Shown here piece after piece: positions 13,979-25,894 of a stretch of DNA of 64,000 bases. This DNA is from Dastarcus helophoroides (lineage: Eukaryota; Arthropoda; Insecta; Coleoptera; Bothrideridae), in assembly GCA_028583605.1 (NCBI GenBank), contig CM053327.1, positions 1,426,001 through 1,490,000 on the forward strand. Direction: 5' to 3'. Both the position numbers and the translations under genes were made by a program. Position 1 is the first letter of the stretch, and each line of letters starts with the position of its first letter. The notes beneath the pieces were generated by a model, which ran no database searches, was not told the origin of the DNA, and saw only the letters and a program-made list of their open reading frames with translations.

Positions 13979-14842
13979 ATGCAGCTTGCAGATGTCTTAA
14001 AATTAAATGAGCTATTTAAGAGCCCTAAGAATGTGAATAACGAAACGGTTGATCTGTATCTACGATTTTCAATAGATTGTGGTTTCTTTAATGTAATCAA
14101 AAGGGAAAATATATACATTGACATAAAAATACTAAACTTTGAAATTCATTGTCGAATTGGACAAATGGTGCTTTCGGGCATTCTCAAGTAGTTTGGTAAT
14201 TCCAAAATCTCTGTATTCATTGCAAGCTTGAAATCCACACACCAGTGCGTCAATGACAGGTAACAACAGACATTTATGCATCGCAAACTTGTATACTAAC
14301 ATTAAGATCCCCAACAACCATTTAAAATTACAAACTGATTTTTCTTTTCTTTTGGAGGTTATGGAATTTTAGGTGTTTTGCAGAGTTCAAAATTGACACC
14401 GGTAATTCACCTGGAAGTGATCTCTTTTTTTACTTTATTAACGATGAAAGCAATAACGAATATTAAAAATTTTACTGATGTGTTTTTATTTATGTTGGAA
14501 ATGTAAAATATCTTTTCACATAAATAATAACGCATCACTTTTAATGGAAATTGGTCACTTAAACACTACAAACGGTGTGACGAGGTTCTCCAACAGATAT
14601 TGGATAAACAATATTATAATATTTGTAACTCTTTGTAACACTTTGCATCGTCTTTGTTTACAAAGTGTAGTCTCGTTACGAAAATAATATTCTTCTGGGA
14701 ATTGGCTCGTGATGGAAAGAGATCTGTTGGTTGATTGGTAAATTTTGATGAGGAAAAGAGTCCAAAAGTTATCAAGGATGGAACAGTATGCGTGGACAGT
14801 GATGAAAACATCCTGTTATCAGTAAATGAAAACATGGCATGA
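13979..14842 (+). other. Possible decayed coding remnant, unrecognised
   Basis: Two plus-strand pieces look more protein-like than the surroundings. The first is 13979-14191 (70 codons from MQLADVLKLNELFKSPKNV). The second is an open stretch at 14693-14842 beginning FWELARDGKRSVG, with one in-frame TGA and then LVNFDEEKSPKVIKDG. They are in different frames, separated by AT-rich sequence with no evident splice sites. They may be remnants of one old element or gene, or chance. Antisense frames at 13882-14317 and 14614-14835 are shadows. Confidence 0.22.
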
Positions 14843-15053
14843 GAGCTTTGAAAAGTTGGTGTCCGAAATTTGAAGTTGATGCAAACAATAATTTATGATA
14901 TTTTTGTACTATAATTGAATGTTTTCTTATTGCCTCCGTAATGTATCTATAATTTTTAGAATGTAGTTATTTAAATATACAGTATATTGTACTATACACG
15001 TTGATTGAATAAATATAAATTGGTAATGGCTTTCATGGCCATCATGGCGTCGT
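14843..15053. other. Intergenic, nothing recognised
   Basis: AT-rich unique sequence leading into the R1f repeat copy. Confidence 0.5.
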
Positions 15054-16080
15054 CGTGGGTTAATTTGGTCCCCGAAAAATCAAGTTTTAGTAATATTGTA
15101 TCTGCTGGATTTTTCTAGAACCCGGAAACGAGAACTATATAAGGCGGTCGCCTTCTTTTTGAGTCAGTCAGTTAGTGAGTTAATAGTTAGAAGTCAATAA
15201 GTGAGTTAATTATTCAGTTGTAGTGTTCCGAGTTTAGTTTGGAAATAAAATGTTTTACAATTTACGTCTTACTAATCATTCGAACGGATAAGCACGCAAC
15301 AATATATTCTGTGAAGTATCATTTAAAAAAGCTTCCGCCAAGCAGTGAAACATATTTTTTTTTAAATAATTTTTGGTCTAATCCTCCTAAAGATGTAGCT
15401 CCAAATATGTCAGATGTAATGGTTCCTTACGTGTTCTTCTAGGTTTGTATAATATAATTTAAATTTTAATTGGGTTAGTAGCCAAGGATTATCAAACAAT
15501 TACAGGTTTCTTTTGACATCGTAAGAGGTCTTTAGAAAAAAAATAATTTATGAAAAATATGGGCCGGCATTCCAAGGTTTTTTGACCCACATATTAATAA
15601 TATTTTTTATGTAAAAAAACTTGATTTAGTGAAACAATAGTATTCAGATCAAATCTGTTTGTCTGTCTCTTATATTATTTCATTTAGATGAATATTTTTG
15701 GAGTTAGCACTTGTTTAATAAATTACACGCATCGCAGTAATTGCAGTTGAAATCGAAAATTTTAGCGCCATCCGAGGCGATCTCATGAGCTGTGTTAGTC
15801 ATCGACTTATTGCGAATTGTGAATGAATGCCTTTTATCTGAGACATTATCAACACAGCAATCAATTTCATAAATATTTGGATTGATTGTAGAAAAAAATG
15901 TGTGTATCTGAAAATGGACATTTTGTGTGTTTTTCCATTATGACACAAGAAAATTTGGATAAAATTGTAAATTTGTACATAGATAAAAATGGTTTAATTT
16001 GGTCAATTGAGAGTTTTACTATAGTAATTGCTGCAGAACTCTAATTAGGCAAGCCCGACTCGCCCTTGGATGATTTTTTT
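15054..16080 (+). repeat. Dispersed repeat family R1f, copy A (interrupted by an LTR)
   Basis: It aligns by eye with the fullest copy at 30813-31719. Shared words in order include TTAATTTGGTC, GTATCATTT, the poly-T before TTTTTGGT, AAAGATGTAGC/AAAGATACAGC, TTTTAGCGCCATCCGAG, GACATTATCAACACAG and a conserved region near GTGTGTAT. The 5' part is missing. A 205-bp solo LTR (15097-15301) splits the copy at its AATATAT site. The 15239-15442 frame crosses the LTR boundary and is not a gene. Confidence 0.8.
15097..15301 (+). mobile_element. Solo LTR (Ty3/gypsy-type size), short copy
   Basis: The element begins TGTATCTGC and ends CGCAACA, matching the TG...CA rule. It contains a TATA box (TATATAA, 15136-15142) and a poly(A) signal (AATAAA, 15244-15249). 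It is flanked by ATAT on both sides, a likely 4-bp target duplication. It is homologous over its 3' half to the longer LTR at 25176-25521 (AGTGTTCCGAGTTTAGTTTGG here, AGTGTCCCGAGTTCAGTTTGG there). No internal region or second LTR adjoins it, so it is a recombination-derived solo LTR. The superfamily assignment is inference. Confidence 0.8.
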
Positions 16081-16880
16081 TTTACATAATTTCGGTACTC
16101 TTTCTTCCTCTTAAGCGTTTAATTGTTAACATTGTAGTTAATTAACAATATGTGTCTCATTGTTTATTTAATGTATTTTCGCACATAGCTCTTATCTTAT
16201 TCTATACCAATTCTGCTACCCCTTTGGCCTCTAAAGCTAAATCTTTAAAACTGGTAAAATGTGTATTTATGTATTTCTCTCAAAGTTTTGGGTTATAAAA
16301 AGCTTTTTAATTTTTTATGCATGCAAATGTTGATACTCCTTTTTCTCCCTTAAAATTATGTCATACAAATTTCATGACCTGTTGGTCTCCTCCCCCTCTA
16401 TCCTTGTTACAGATGGTCACATTTGTATGACGCCCTTCCCCCTGGTGTGACATGACATATTTGCAATTTTCAATTTAAAAGTCATTGAATTAAATTAGTA
16501 CTTTAAATATTTTTATATTATAGGTTTTTCAGATCTAAAAAAAATGGTTGTTTTATTTCATTTTCTCCAAAATTCTGATTTTACATGTCTTAATTTTATA
16601 TCAAAATTATTAGGGCCTGACTTCTTTTAATCGAAGTTTAGGTTTGAGTTGCATGGTAACATGCTCTAGAATCTAAACATTCCCAACTTACTCAATCACG
16701 TAAATACTCAAAAGACGTGAGTTCCATTGAGTAAGTTGTTACTGACTCTCGACTGTATCTTATGACAAACTTTTTTGTTTTATGCTAATTGAACCAACTA
16801 TTGCTGATGATTACAATCAGATTATTATGTACGACGTAACCAAAGTTACAAAGGGCACTAATAGTGAGTTACTTTTTTGT
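16080..16880. other. Intergenic unique sequence with a short inverted repeat
   Basis: No gene. GTCATACAAATTTCATGACC near 16358 faces GGTCACATTTGTATGAC near 16413, forming an imperfect inverted repeat around a C-rich spacer. It may be the remnant of a small TIR element. Confidence 0.5.
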
Positions 16881-16883
16881 ATA

Positions 16884-16960
16884 ATGGGTTCTTCTTCTTC
16901 TTCTCCTCCTTCCCCTTCTTCTTCTCCTTCTCTTTCTTCTCTTTTTCCTTCCCTTTGATT
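16884..16960. repeat. Imperfect (CTT)n polypyrimidine tract
   Basis: About 75 nt of TTC/TCC/CTT triplets with no purines after the first few bases. Confidence 0.9.
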
Positions 16961-16999
16961 TTGTTCATAATTCCCATTCTCCTGTTAAAAATTTTCATT

Positions 17000-17660
17000 T
17001 TTGTCAAAAAATTCTATTGTAAAGTAGAAAATTAATGATTATTTTTTTGGATATGAATTGTGTTTTTACTTGTTGAAAAAATTCGATTCAATTTTTTGAT
17101 TGTTAAAATTTCCAGAAAAAAGTTTTAATTTTAAAATAATATTCTTTCAAAATTCAAAAACGTTGCTTGTCCAAAATTTTGAAAAAAGAGAAATTTAGAC
17201 AATAAAGATAACATTTGCAATGCTTTATTACAATTTTTGCATTTTTGTTTTAATTTAACATAATTTTAACATTTCTAGAAAAAAGTTGAAATTTTCAGAA
17301 AATATATTTCTCGAAGTTTTTAAATAAAAATAATAAAATAAATAAAATGTGACAAAAAAGGCGAATTTCAAGAAGATAATTAAAAATCTTCAAAAATATA
17401 AAATATCGAATTTGAGATATAAATCGAATGCTTCATGCCACTTGAATTTTGGAAAAAAACAAATCGGATTTTAGCAACAAAGTCGAAATAACAAAGAAAG
17501 ACAAATTTTGAGAATAAAAGAAAATTTTAGGAAAAGAAAAGCAGATGTGAAAAAATAGTTGCAATTTCAAGGAAACGAGGGCAAAATAAAGTGGAATTGG
17601 GAAAAAGCTCGACATTTTGAGAAAAGGTCAAATTTTAAAAAATAAAAATTTTCGGAAATA
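17000..17660. repeat. Degenerate AT-rich short-unit repeat block, mostly A-rich on plus
   Basis: Same repeat class; no gene. Frame 17433-17615 on the minus strand is a repeat artefact. Confidence 0.8.
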
Positions 17661-17935
17661 TGGCAAAGTCTGATACAATATGGCATGTTGCTATGCAACC
17701 TGTAATACAAGCTTTGCCTCATCTACGTGATCTTTGCAATTGCAATCTGGTTTTTATTAGATTCTAAGAAAATTAGATTTCAATTGCACCGTAATAAACT
17801 TGTATATTTCGTATATACAAGGCCTATTATCTCAGCAGAGAAGAATGCTTCAATTAGCATGAAGCGAAAATGCTTGCCTAGTAAACAGTAAAAAATCAAT
17901 TACAAGTCACCCAATGGGGGTTTATTGTCTTGAAC
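17661..17935. other. Unique segment with a small hairpin
   Basis: A 9-bp stem CTTGTATAT / ATATACAAG lies at 17799-17821 around TTCGT. No coding signal. Confidence 0.5.
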
Positions 17936-17941
17936 ACTTAT

Positions 17942-18112
17942 ACGACTGGTTAGCGGCTTTAAGTTGGAAGTGTTTACAACTACCGTACCATACTGATGAG
18001 GCCACGGAAGGCCGAAACTGGTCTATGATTGGGGTGTTACATATTTTCAATTTTAAGCACGTTTAACTGTTTAATTACAGAACATTTGATTGGTCATTTG
18101 TCGAAATATTAA
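17942..18112 (+). mobile_element. Dispersed ribozyme-bearing repeat, copy 1
   Basis: About 165 bp match the reverse complement of 36785-36930. Shared words include CGACTG, GGCTTTAAGTT, GAAGTGTTTACAAC, TTTTAAGCACGTTTAACTG, TTTAATTACA and ACATTTGATTGGTCAT. The hammerhead motif lies in the middle. No ORF is attached. The unit may be a solo fragment of a Penelope-like element or a retrozyme, the two groups known to carry type I hammerheads in animals; this is inference. Confidence 0.8.
17976..18040 (+). ncRNA. Type I hammerhead ribozyme motif (stem I decayed)
   Basis: The core is CTGATGA (17993-17999), then stem II GGCC/GGCC around the loop ACGGAA (18000-18013), then GAAA (18014-18017). A minimal stem III follows (A-U and C-G closing a 2-nt loop, 18017-18022), with cleavage expected after GTC at 18023. 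Stem II is perfect. The inner stem I, ACCATA (17987-17992) against TATGAT (18024-18029), has a C/A mismatch, and the outer stem I pairing seen in copy 2 is largely lost. All invariant core bases are present, but cleavage is doubtful because of stem I. Confidence 0.75.
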
Positions 18113-18179
18113 CCATTCCATTCCTGTTAAGTGGCATTTTCTTCGCCAGTTGCTTCTTTCAGACATCTAAATTTCACTA

Positions 18180-20090
18180 TTTCTCAACATTCAAATTTTT
18201 CTGAAAATTTCAACTTTTTAAATTCAGAAATTTTGTAAACATTTGCTATTTGTTTAAAATAACTTTCATTTTTCTCAATATTTGACAAATCGTTTCATAA
18301 AAAAATAAACATTTTGAAAATTTTAAATATTCATGAAACACAAAAAATTTTGAGAAGATTAATTTTTGGAATGTTTAACTAGTTTTTTAAATCAAATTTT
18401 CTGAAAACTCTAATATTTGTTTCAAAGTTTCGACATTTATTTTAATATTGGACAAAGTGGGGTGTTCGTTTCGCAATGACTTAGGCAAGCAAAATAAAAT
18501 ATTCAGCTGTTCGACTTTTTTCTTAAAATTCGTTTATTTTTCAAAATTTCGAATTTTCTTGAAATTTTGACCTTTTTGTCGTAAGTTTGCTTTTTTAGAA
18601 CTAGTTGTTGTTTTTGAAAATTTTGTTTTTTTTTCTCGAAATTTGACTTTCTTGGAAATTGTCATACTTTTCTTTAAACGAGTCTATTTTGAACTGTCTA
18701 AAAACCCAATCCTTTATATTGTGGCAGAAAATTAAACTTTTATTTTTCGACAATCCTTTTGTCAAAATTTAGACTTTTTCCAATTTGTTTTTTTTTTCAT
18801 TTAATTTACCATTTTCACAAAATTCCACTTTTCATGTAAGAACTTGATTTATTTTTTTTTTAATTTCATCTTTTTCTTGCAAAATTTTTCTTTTTTCTTT
18901 CGAAATTTCGACTAAACATTTTTAATTTCGTACCTTTAAAATTTGACTTTATTCGCAAAATTTGCCTTTTTTCTTTAAATAAGGTTTTTACTCAAAAGTT
19001 TTAAATTTTTCCTCAAGTCTAAAATCTTTTTCTCAGTTTTTAAATCTTTTTTTAAATTTCGGTTATTTTCCTCAATTTATTTTAATTTTTACTATCTGCA
19101 ATACTGATATTTAAAAAGCTCGAATGTTTCTTTAAAGTTGTTTATTTCAAAATCAGATATTTTAAATTTTTGGAAATGACTAATTTTTCTTCTAACTTCA
19201 ACATTTCTTGATAATTTTCAAATCTTTTTTTAAATTTCAAAAATTTTCTCGAAATCTGTTCTTTTTTTTAATTTAAATATTACTCTTACCTTTGAATTTT
19301 CCTTTTGCAATATGAATTTGTAGAAATCTTGAAAGTTTTCTTAAAGTTTGACTATTTGTCGAAATGTTCAGGTTTTTTTTTAATATAAGATATTTGACAT
19401 CTTTAAACATGACTAGAAATTCTTTTTTTAGAAATTTTGATGTTTTTCTCAAAGTTACCAATTTATTTCAATATTTATTTTTGTTTTTAGAAATCAAGTT
19501 TCTTTTCTCGAAATATCGTTAAAATCCGTTATTTTTTCCTAATTTCAACTTAATCTTAAAAAGCAGATTCTTTGTACTTCTGGAAATCTAAACCTTTTTC
19601 TCCGATATTTGTCTTTTTCTCAAAAGTGCGATATCTTAAACTACGTTTTTATAAATGGCTACTCCTTAAAATTTGACTCTTTTCTCTAAATTTGATTATT
19701 TTAATTTTAACTTTAATCCCAAAATTCGATTTTTTCTTAAATTTGATTTTCTCTGGAAAGGTTTGACAGTTTTTTTGAAGTTTTGCTTTTATTTTCGATA
19801 TTGCGTTATTCTTCAAAACATTGGGAGTCTTCCTAAAATTCTTTGGAATCCGAATTTCAGGAAATGTTGACTAAAGTCCTAAAGTTTGACTCTTTCTGAA
19901 AATTTGTTTTTTATCTAAAATTTCCATATTTACTTGTCTAGAAATTTTGACTTTATTCTCAAAATTCCACCCCTTGATATTTTCTTCCAAAAAGCGTCTT
20001 TTTTCGAAATTTCTAAATATTCGTCACTTTCTTTTTTTTTATCTCAAAATGTAAAATGTCCATTTTTTTCTCGAAATTGGCTTTTCTTTC
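18180..20090. repeat. Degenerate AT-rich short-unit repeat block, T-rich on plus
   Basis: Same class, in the orientation TTTTTCTCAAAATTTGACTTT. Several 60-65 codon frames are repeat artefacts. No gene. Confidence 0.85.
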
Positions 20091-21300
20091 CATACAATAA
20101 TGTACAAGGTGTTATTTTGTAAGAAGGAACCAACCCACAAAAACCTAACATATCAGAACAAGAGAGTTATTCGTTGTCAACTACTCGATAATCACGAACA
20201 AATATGAAATACTATAACAATATAGAAATGTTTATCAGACTTTCCACCATGTGGCGGATATCGTATAGGCGAACGAATGTGTTGTTCAAAAGATAAACCA
20301 AGAATTAGCTGCAAACTTTAAGCTTCATAATATCAGAGAGGCTAGTCTGAAATTTCAAGTCAGGGATCAAAACTGTACTAAAAGTTAGGGTGAAATTCTG
20401 TGCTGTTTCCAAAGTTGTATATATAACTCGCAGTTATCACATCTGTCGACTATCATCCAGCTCCACCTTATATTGTATTTGTAACATTTGTATGCCAAAT
20501 TGCACCCCAGTTTAGACACACATTGGATTTTTTATTAGTTCCACGCTAAAATCTAGTTGCGCAATAGAATCCCGTCGGCTAGGATACTATAGGTATTATT
20601 GATTTCGGGAGCTGCTTTTATTGAAATCATATTTTTCAGAGCACTTACATTTGGTTCATATTGTCGTTGCGTTACTGAAAAATAACACGGTTTATCTTTA
20701 ATAAAGGAAGTTGTAATGTAAAATATTGAGGATAATAATTTAGTAAATTGAAAATTACATAATTAATTATTAATTTGTTAATGTAGAATAAATAACTTAA
20801 ATAAAAGAAAAAAAAATAGACAGCCTTGGAGGTTGCCAACAGAAGTAAATATTTATAACTAGGATGTAAACTATCGATGTAGTGTAGTTCGAACTCATGT
20901 TAGTAAACAAATCCGAATATTCGAAATATTTTAGAAATAGCTGTTACCTACAAATTAGTCTGCGTAGGATTAGGTAACTGTTTTTCTAGAAAATGTTAAC
21001 ATACTATTTCACTTCTTCTGGGTTTCTCCATACAAAGATTTAGGCTATAGGTCCGTTAATAGTTAGTTAAGATATCTTCTTTAATATTAGATATACAATA
21101 CAAAGGTAATAAAAGGGTCTAAAATACGTTATCTTAATTAGTGTAAGAAAGTGCAATTAAACAATGTAAATTTAATATTGCAAAAAAGAAAAATGACAAG
21201 TCTGACAAAATCCTGAGATTTTGCTTCAGGATATTAATTCATCCTCAAAATCCTAACTAATTACGTTTCTATTAAAATCTCCAAACCAACCAAAGGTTTC
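20091..21300. other. Intergenic unique sequence
   Basis: No gene, RNA or confident repeat is seen in this moderately AT-rich stretch. Confidence 0.5.
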
Positions 21301-21605
21301 AATCGAAATTTCGAATTCAGTTTTAAAAAGAATATTTTCTTAGAATTGCAAATTTAATTACAAAGTTTTGCTCCTAATTTCGATTTGGGGAAGAAAGTTA
21401 AATTCTTAAACTGTGTACTTTTTTAAATATGAAATGAAAAACAAATTGAATTGAAAATTATAAATTTCGACCCTACCTCAAAATTTAAAGTTTAATTTCA
21501 AAATGACTACTTTTACTTAATTTCGAATTTTCTTTTGCATTCTCTCAAATAAACAAGGTTTAATTTTCAAATTGTATTATTTTCTTTTTCATATTTTCGA
21601 TATTT
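21300..21605. repeat. Degenerate AT-rich repeat, short block
   Basis: AAATTTCGAATT-like units; no gene. Confidence 0.65.
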
Positions 21606-21608
21606 AAA

Positions 21609-21838
21609 AACTGAAATACAAATCTTGTCACCTGAAACCAAGAAAGGTTAAAAAACACAACAGAGCAGTTGCTCTATTGTGTTGTGTGTTGATAGTATCT
21701 CTCTGAAGATGATAGCTTGGTTATCGAAAGGCATTATAGCAACCTCTGTTGTGTTTTTTCAATGTTTTTTGGTTTTAGGAAATAATTTTTGTATTTCAAT
21801 TTTGAAAATAACCGAGAACCAGTCCGTTCCACCAAAAT
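21609..21838 (+). mobile_element. Hammerhead-like inverted-repeat element, copy 2
   Basis: Left arm GAAATACAAATCTTGTCACC with ACCTGAAACCAAGAAAGG and AAAAAACACAACAG faces right arm CTGTTGTGTTTTTTCAATG, TTTTTGGTTTTAGG and TTGTATTTCAA. The right part adds the family tail CCAGTCCGTTCCACCAAAA. The plus-strand motif CTCTCTGAAGATGATAGC-TTG-GTTATCGAAA is present, but bases after GAAA are changed relative to the copy at 46.7 kb. The left-arm copy of the motif is deleted. Confidence 0.8.
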
Positions 21839-22074
21839 ATCGATTTTTAATTTTAAAATTCGAATTTTGAAATCATTTTCTTAAGCATTCCAAGTTGAAA
21901 TTTTGGGGTTAACTCCTAAAGACCCTTTAAATATATTACCCGATTATTTTAGTTAAAAAACTTAAATTTTTACTTTACCTTTAGGAAAAAAATTTGCATA
22001 TTTGAAGATTGAAATATTTAGTAAAAAATATTTCTTAAGATTAAAATTGAACTAAAAAATTTAAAAAAATCTGA

Positions 22075-22170
22075 GCTTTGAACCGAAACTAAACCGAAAA
22101 CCGAAAACCGAAAATAATCGTTATTGTAGCCGGAACGAAACCGAAAAAAAATATCGGCTAATTTCGCTTG
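22075..22170 (+). repeat. CCGAAAACC-family dispersed repeat, copy 1
   Basis: It contains ACCGAAACTAAACCGAAAACC, then CCGTTATT-like and CCGGAACGAAACCG words, matching the copy at 24.7 kb and the inverse of that at 43.9 kb. Its end is less complete than theirs. Confidence 0.65.
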
Positions 22171-24704
22171 GTCGAATTTATATACTTAAAATAGTTTTTA
22201 CTTTAAATTCAAGATTGGAATTTTTGTTTTTTAAATTTCATTTTTTTTTCAAGATTTTATACAATTCCATGTAACTTTCATCACATCTTTATTGATCATT
22301 TCTAATTAGATTAGAAACTCACAATTTCCACATTTTCTGAAAAATATTGACTTTATTTACAAAATTTCAACCCAAGTTAAAATTTTAAGCTTTAACTTTG
22401 AATCTTGTCTCAAGATTTTCGACTTGTTCTTGAAATTTGGACTTTTATCTGGAAATTACTCGAAATAATTCTTTCTTTTCCGAAAACTTCAAGTTTAAAA
22501 TAAAAGAAATTTCCTGTGTTGTAACTTTTGAATAAAGTAGTAGCGTGTTTCTTATTCAAGCTAGGGAAACTCGGTTTTCCTTACAATTTTTTTTGCAAAT
22601 TTGAGTTTTTCTGGAAATTTTTCTGGAAACTTTTTTAAAAATTCCAAACTTGTTTCTTTCTTTAAATTTCAATTTCGTTTTCCCAATTTGATATCTCTAT
22701 TTTTTGAATGTTATTAGTAAAATTTTCGATTTTTTGTTAATATTTTATCTTTAAATTCTACTTTGATTTAAGTATTTCAATTTTGTTTAGAAATTCCAAG
22801 TTGAAATTCCTGATGCTGACTTCCTAAATCTTCCAAAAATTCTAAGATATGTTGGGTAAAATTTCGCGCTTTTAAATTTAACCTACAAAATTTTAAATTT
22901 CAAGTTAAAATTTTGGCAAATCCAGTCAAAATTCTAGTAATCCAGTTTAAAGCTGGGATCTTGGCATTGGGGTCAAAATTTTTATAGTAAACTTGAAAAA
23001 GTGACATGTTAGAAAATGTATAATTTACACTTGCCATGATTTTGTTTACATTAAAATAGTAATTTTCATTTTGAAAACTTTAAGCTTTTTTCCCAAGATT
23101 TCGACTTTAGCCCCAAAACTGCGATTTGTTTAGAATTTAGAAGTCAAAATTCTATGTTATCTTAAATATTAGGTAATTGCTTTCGCTAAACTTCTGGTAT
23201 AAACTTTAAAGTTTGGCCCTGTGCTCCTTGAACTTTTGTGTCAAAAATCTGTTCCAAAATTTTTAAATTTTCTCACAAAATTTTTAGCTGCAGCTGAAAT
23301 TATTTCTAAAATTTGGTTATTTAAATTAAAACTCGCGTTTATTATTCTTGGAAAATTTGTCGTTGATCTTAATATTTCAATTTTTTCATAGAAAATTTAG
23401 GTTAAAATAATTAAAATTGCAATTTTTGTGAAATTTCTTAGTTTTATTCTTAAAATTTACATTTTTATTTAAAATTTTCCATTTTTGCTTAAAATGTTAG
23501 CAGAAGTTGGATTTTAAGCGCAAAAAGTGCTAATTTGAATTTAAAAATATTATGTTATTTTTCATTTTGAATATTATTTCAAAATCTCGAAAGAATATCC
23601 AAATTTCAAGAAAAAATACAACATATTTAAAAAAGTCTTAAGTTTTAAGGAAAAACAAACTACATGTATGACAAACAATTTTTTAAAATTAATCTCAAAA
23701 TTTCAAGTCTTTAAAATTTTGAACTTTCGAGCCAAAAGTCGAATATTCGAAAATTCTAAATTAAAACTTACTTTAATTTTTTATAGACCAAGTCCCAACT
23801 CATAATTTTGAGAAAAATATCTATAATTAAAGAATAAAATTCAACATGTCGATAAAAAGAGTTAGGGAAAGACTAAATTTTGTTTAAAGTAGAAATTTTA
23901 GAAAAAAATAATAAAAAGTATATACAAGTTTAAATTTAAAACTTTAAAAGAAAAAAATATATCGAAAAAAGGTAAATACATTAAACAAAACTTTTTCAAA
24001 AATTTTACTTTTTCCAGAAATTTTAAGGTTTTCAGCAAGAGTTCCAGAAAAAAATCGAATAATAGAGTTTAAAGTCAACACTTCTAAATTGGGGTAGAAA
24101 GTTTAAAAACTTCTTTTTTTTTAATTTTGAAGTTCTTTTTTTGAAATTGTAACTGTCGCGCAAAATCTTAAACTTTTTATTCTATAATTCTTGTTTATTT
24201 TTATTTTCATTTATTTTGTTAATTTAATCTTTTTAATTAAAAGTTCTAGAAAACATAAGTCGGAACCAAGTAAAAATCAATTTTATTAAAAAAAGCGAAT
24301 CAAAGTCAAAACTTTGATAGCGAACCAAAAGAATGAAAAGAGAAAAGTCTCTCAAATTTTTTATTTTAATCGCCAAATTTCTATATTTTAGAAATTTTCA
24401 ACTCCAGGGAGTATAATTTAAGATTTTTATGAAAATTTCGAAGTTAAATTTTAAATATCTAAACCAGAAATTACGATTTAATTTTTTTTTAAATTTAGGT
24501 TTTTCTTGAAATTTGAACTCAAATTGAACTCAAAATTCAGAGTTTCAGCATGAAGATTTAAACTTGTAAAATAAAAAATAATTGTCTTCAATTTTAAGCA
24601 AGGTTAGAGTGGTGACGTGTTGTAATATTTAAAAAAAAACATAACAATTTCTAAATTATGTTTAAAAATCAATTTGTAATTCGAAAAACTTTTAAAAATC
24701 AAAA

Positions 24705-24835
24705 AACGAGTCACCCGAAACTGAACGGAAAAACCTGAAAAAACCGTTATTTTTGTCGGAACGAAAACCAAAACTAAACCGAAAACAAACCCCGAAAACT
24801 GGAACTAAAAAAATACCGGTTCGAAGCCCTGAAAA
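24705..24835 (+). repeat. CCGAAAACC-family dispersed repeat, copy 2
   Basis: It starts near CACCCGAAACTGAACGG and ends CCGGTTCGAAGCCCTG. That end is the exact reverse complement of the beginning of the 43825 copy over GGGCTTCGAACCG, so the family has a defined boundary and is not free simple sequence. Confidence 0.7.
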
Positions 24836-25175
24836 TAAATAGTCAAATTTTTAGAAATAGATCAACATTTTACATTTGAATGGGAAATTTTTAAAATAGA
24901 AGTTATAGTTTTTCTAATGCAATGAATATATTGTGATAAGATTATTTCAGATATATTCGTTTTTTAACTCAAAAGTTAACATAAAACTTCGAAATTGTTA
25001 TAATATGCTAAACTCAAAATCACCATAAGTAAGTTGAACTTTTGATTGTAAGAATCAAATTTTGAAAAATAATTTGGAGTTTAAACTGTAATTGTGAGTA
25101 AAAATTAAATTTAATGTTCAGCTTTGATTTCAAAATCCAAATATTCAGAACATAAAAATATTAAAAAAAATATAT

Positions 25176-25521
25176 TGCTGCGCGTTATCGGTTCGAAGAT
25201 TAATACTGCGTGAATCGTAACTACTTTATTTCCAAACTGAACTCGGGACACTACAATTGTAATTCACTTAACTGACCAAATAATTATCACTGTTTAATCA
25301 ACTAACTTATTCATTGACTGGACTAACTGAGAGAAAACCAGCCGCACCGTCTATTTATAGATCCCGTTTCGAAGAAGGGACGAGCAGATAAGACTTATCG
25401 GTTGCGGAAATTTCTGAAGTGCTTACCTGTCGTTTGCTCCATTATCGCTGCCGCTTCCCCTTATTACATTTTTCTAGAAAAATTCCGTAGGTGCTAAATT
25501 CTATAATTACATTTTGTTACA
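25176..25521 (-). mobile_element. Solo LTR, long copy
   Basis: Read on the minus strand it begins TGTAACAAAATG and ends CGCAGCA (TG...CA). The TATA box CTATAAATAG is at 25351-25360 and AATAAA at 25225-25230, in the correct order. ATAT flanks both sides (25172-25175 and 25522-25525) as a likely 4-bp target duplication. It is 346 bp against 205 bp for the related copy at 15097, which lacks much of the upstream (U3) part. No internal gag-pol sequence adjoins it. Confidence 0.8.
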
Positions 25522-25525
25522 ATAT

Positions 25526-25890
25526 AAATTAAAAATTTTTGCTTATTTCGATCTTTTATTTGAAATTTTGAGAAAAATTGTAGATATTTTAAATCTTAAT
25601 TTAAAGTAAAGAAAACTAGAAATTTAGAAACAAACACAAACTTTATAAAAAAAATAAGATTCTTCTAAAAATGTTGAAAAAAAAATATCGAAAAGTCGAA
25701 AAAAAGGTTTAAATTTCGAGCTAATACGTTAAATAAATGGTTTTAATTTCAAAATTTGGTTCGAAATTTCGTAGAGGTCGAGATTTCAAAATTGTAATTA
25801 AAATTATTATTAAAATTATTGCATTTGTTAAAAAAAGTTTGGAACTTTTCCATTGAAAGATCGAGTAAAATCAGTAAGTTTCCATTTTTA
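25526..25890. repeat. Degenerate AT-rich repeat block
   Basis: A-rich units on the plus strand; no gene. Confidence 0.7.
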
Positions 25891-25894
25891 TATA

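Larger units (their letters stand above)
21840..25170. repeat. Long degenerate AT-rich repeat region, mixed polarity
   Basis: It consists of short blocks of AAATTTTGA/TCAAAATTT words of both polarities, with no gene. Two copies of the CCGAAAACC family are embedded at 22075-22170 and 24705-24835. Confidence 0.8.

Noticed and set aside
16800..16815. CTGATGA near 16804
   Set aside because: No stem II or GAAA follows within a plausible distance.
24815..24835. GGTTCGAAGCCC, resembling a tRNA T-loop
   Set aside because: No acceptor, D or anticodon arms surround it; it is the shared end of a dispersed repeat.
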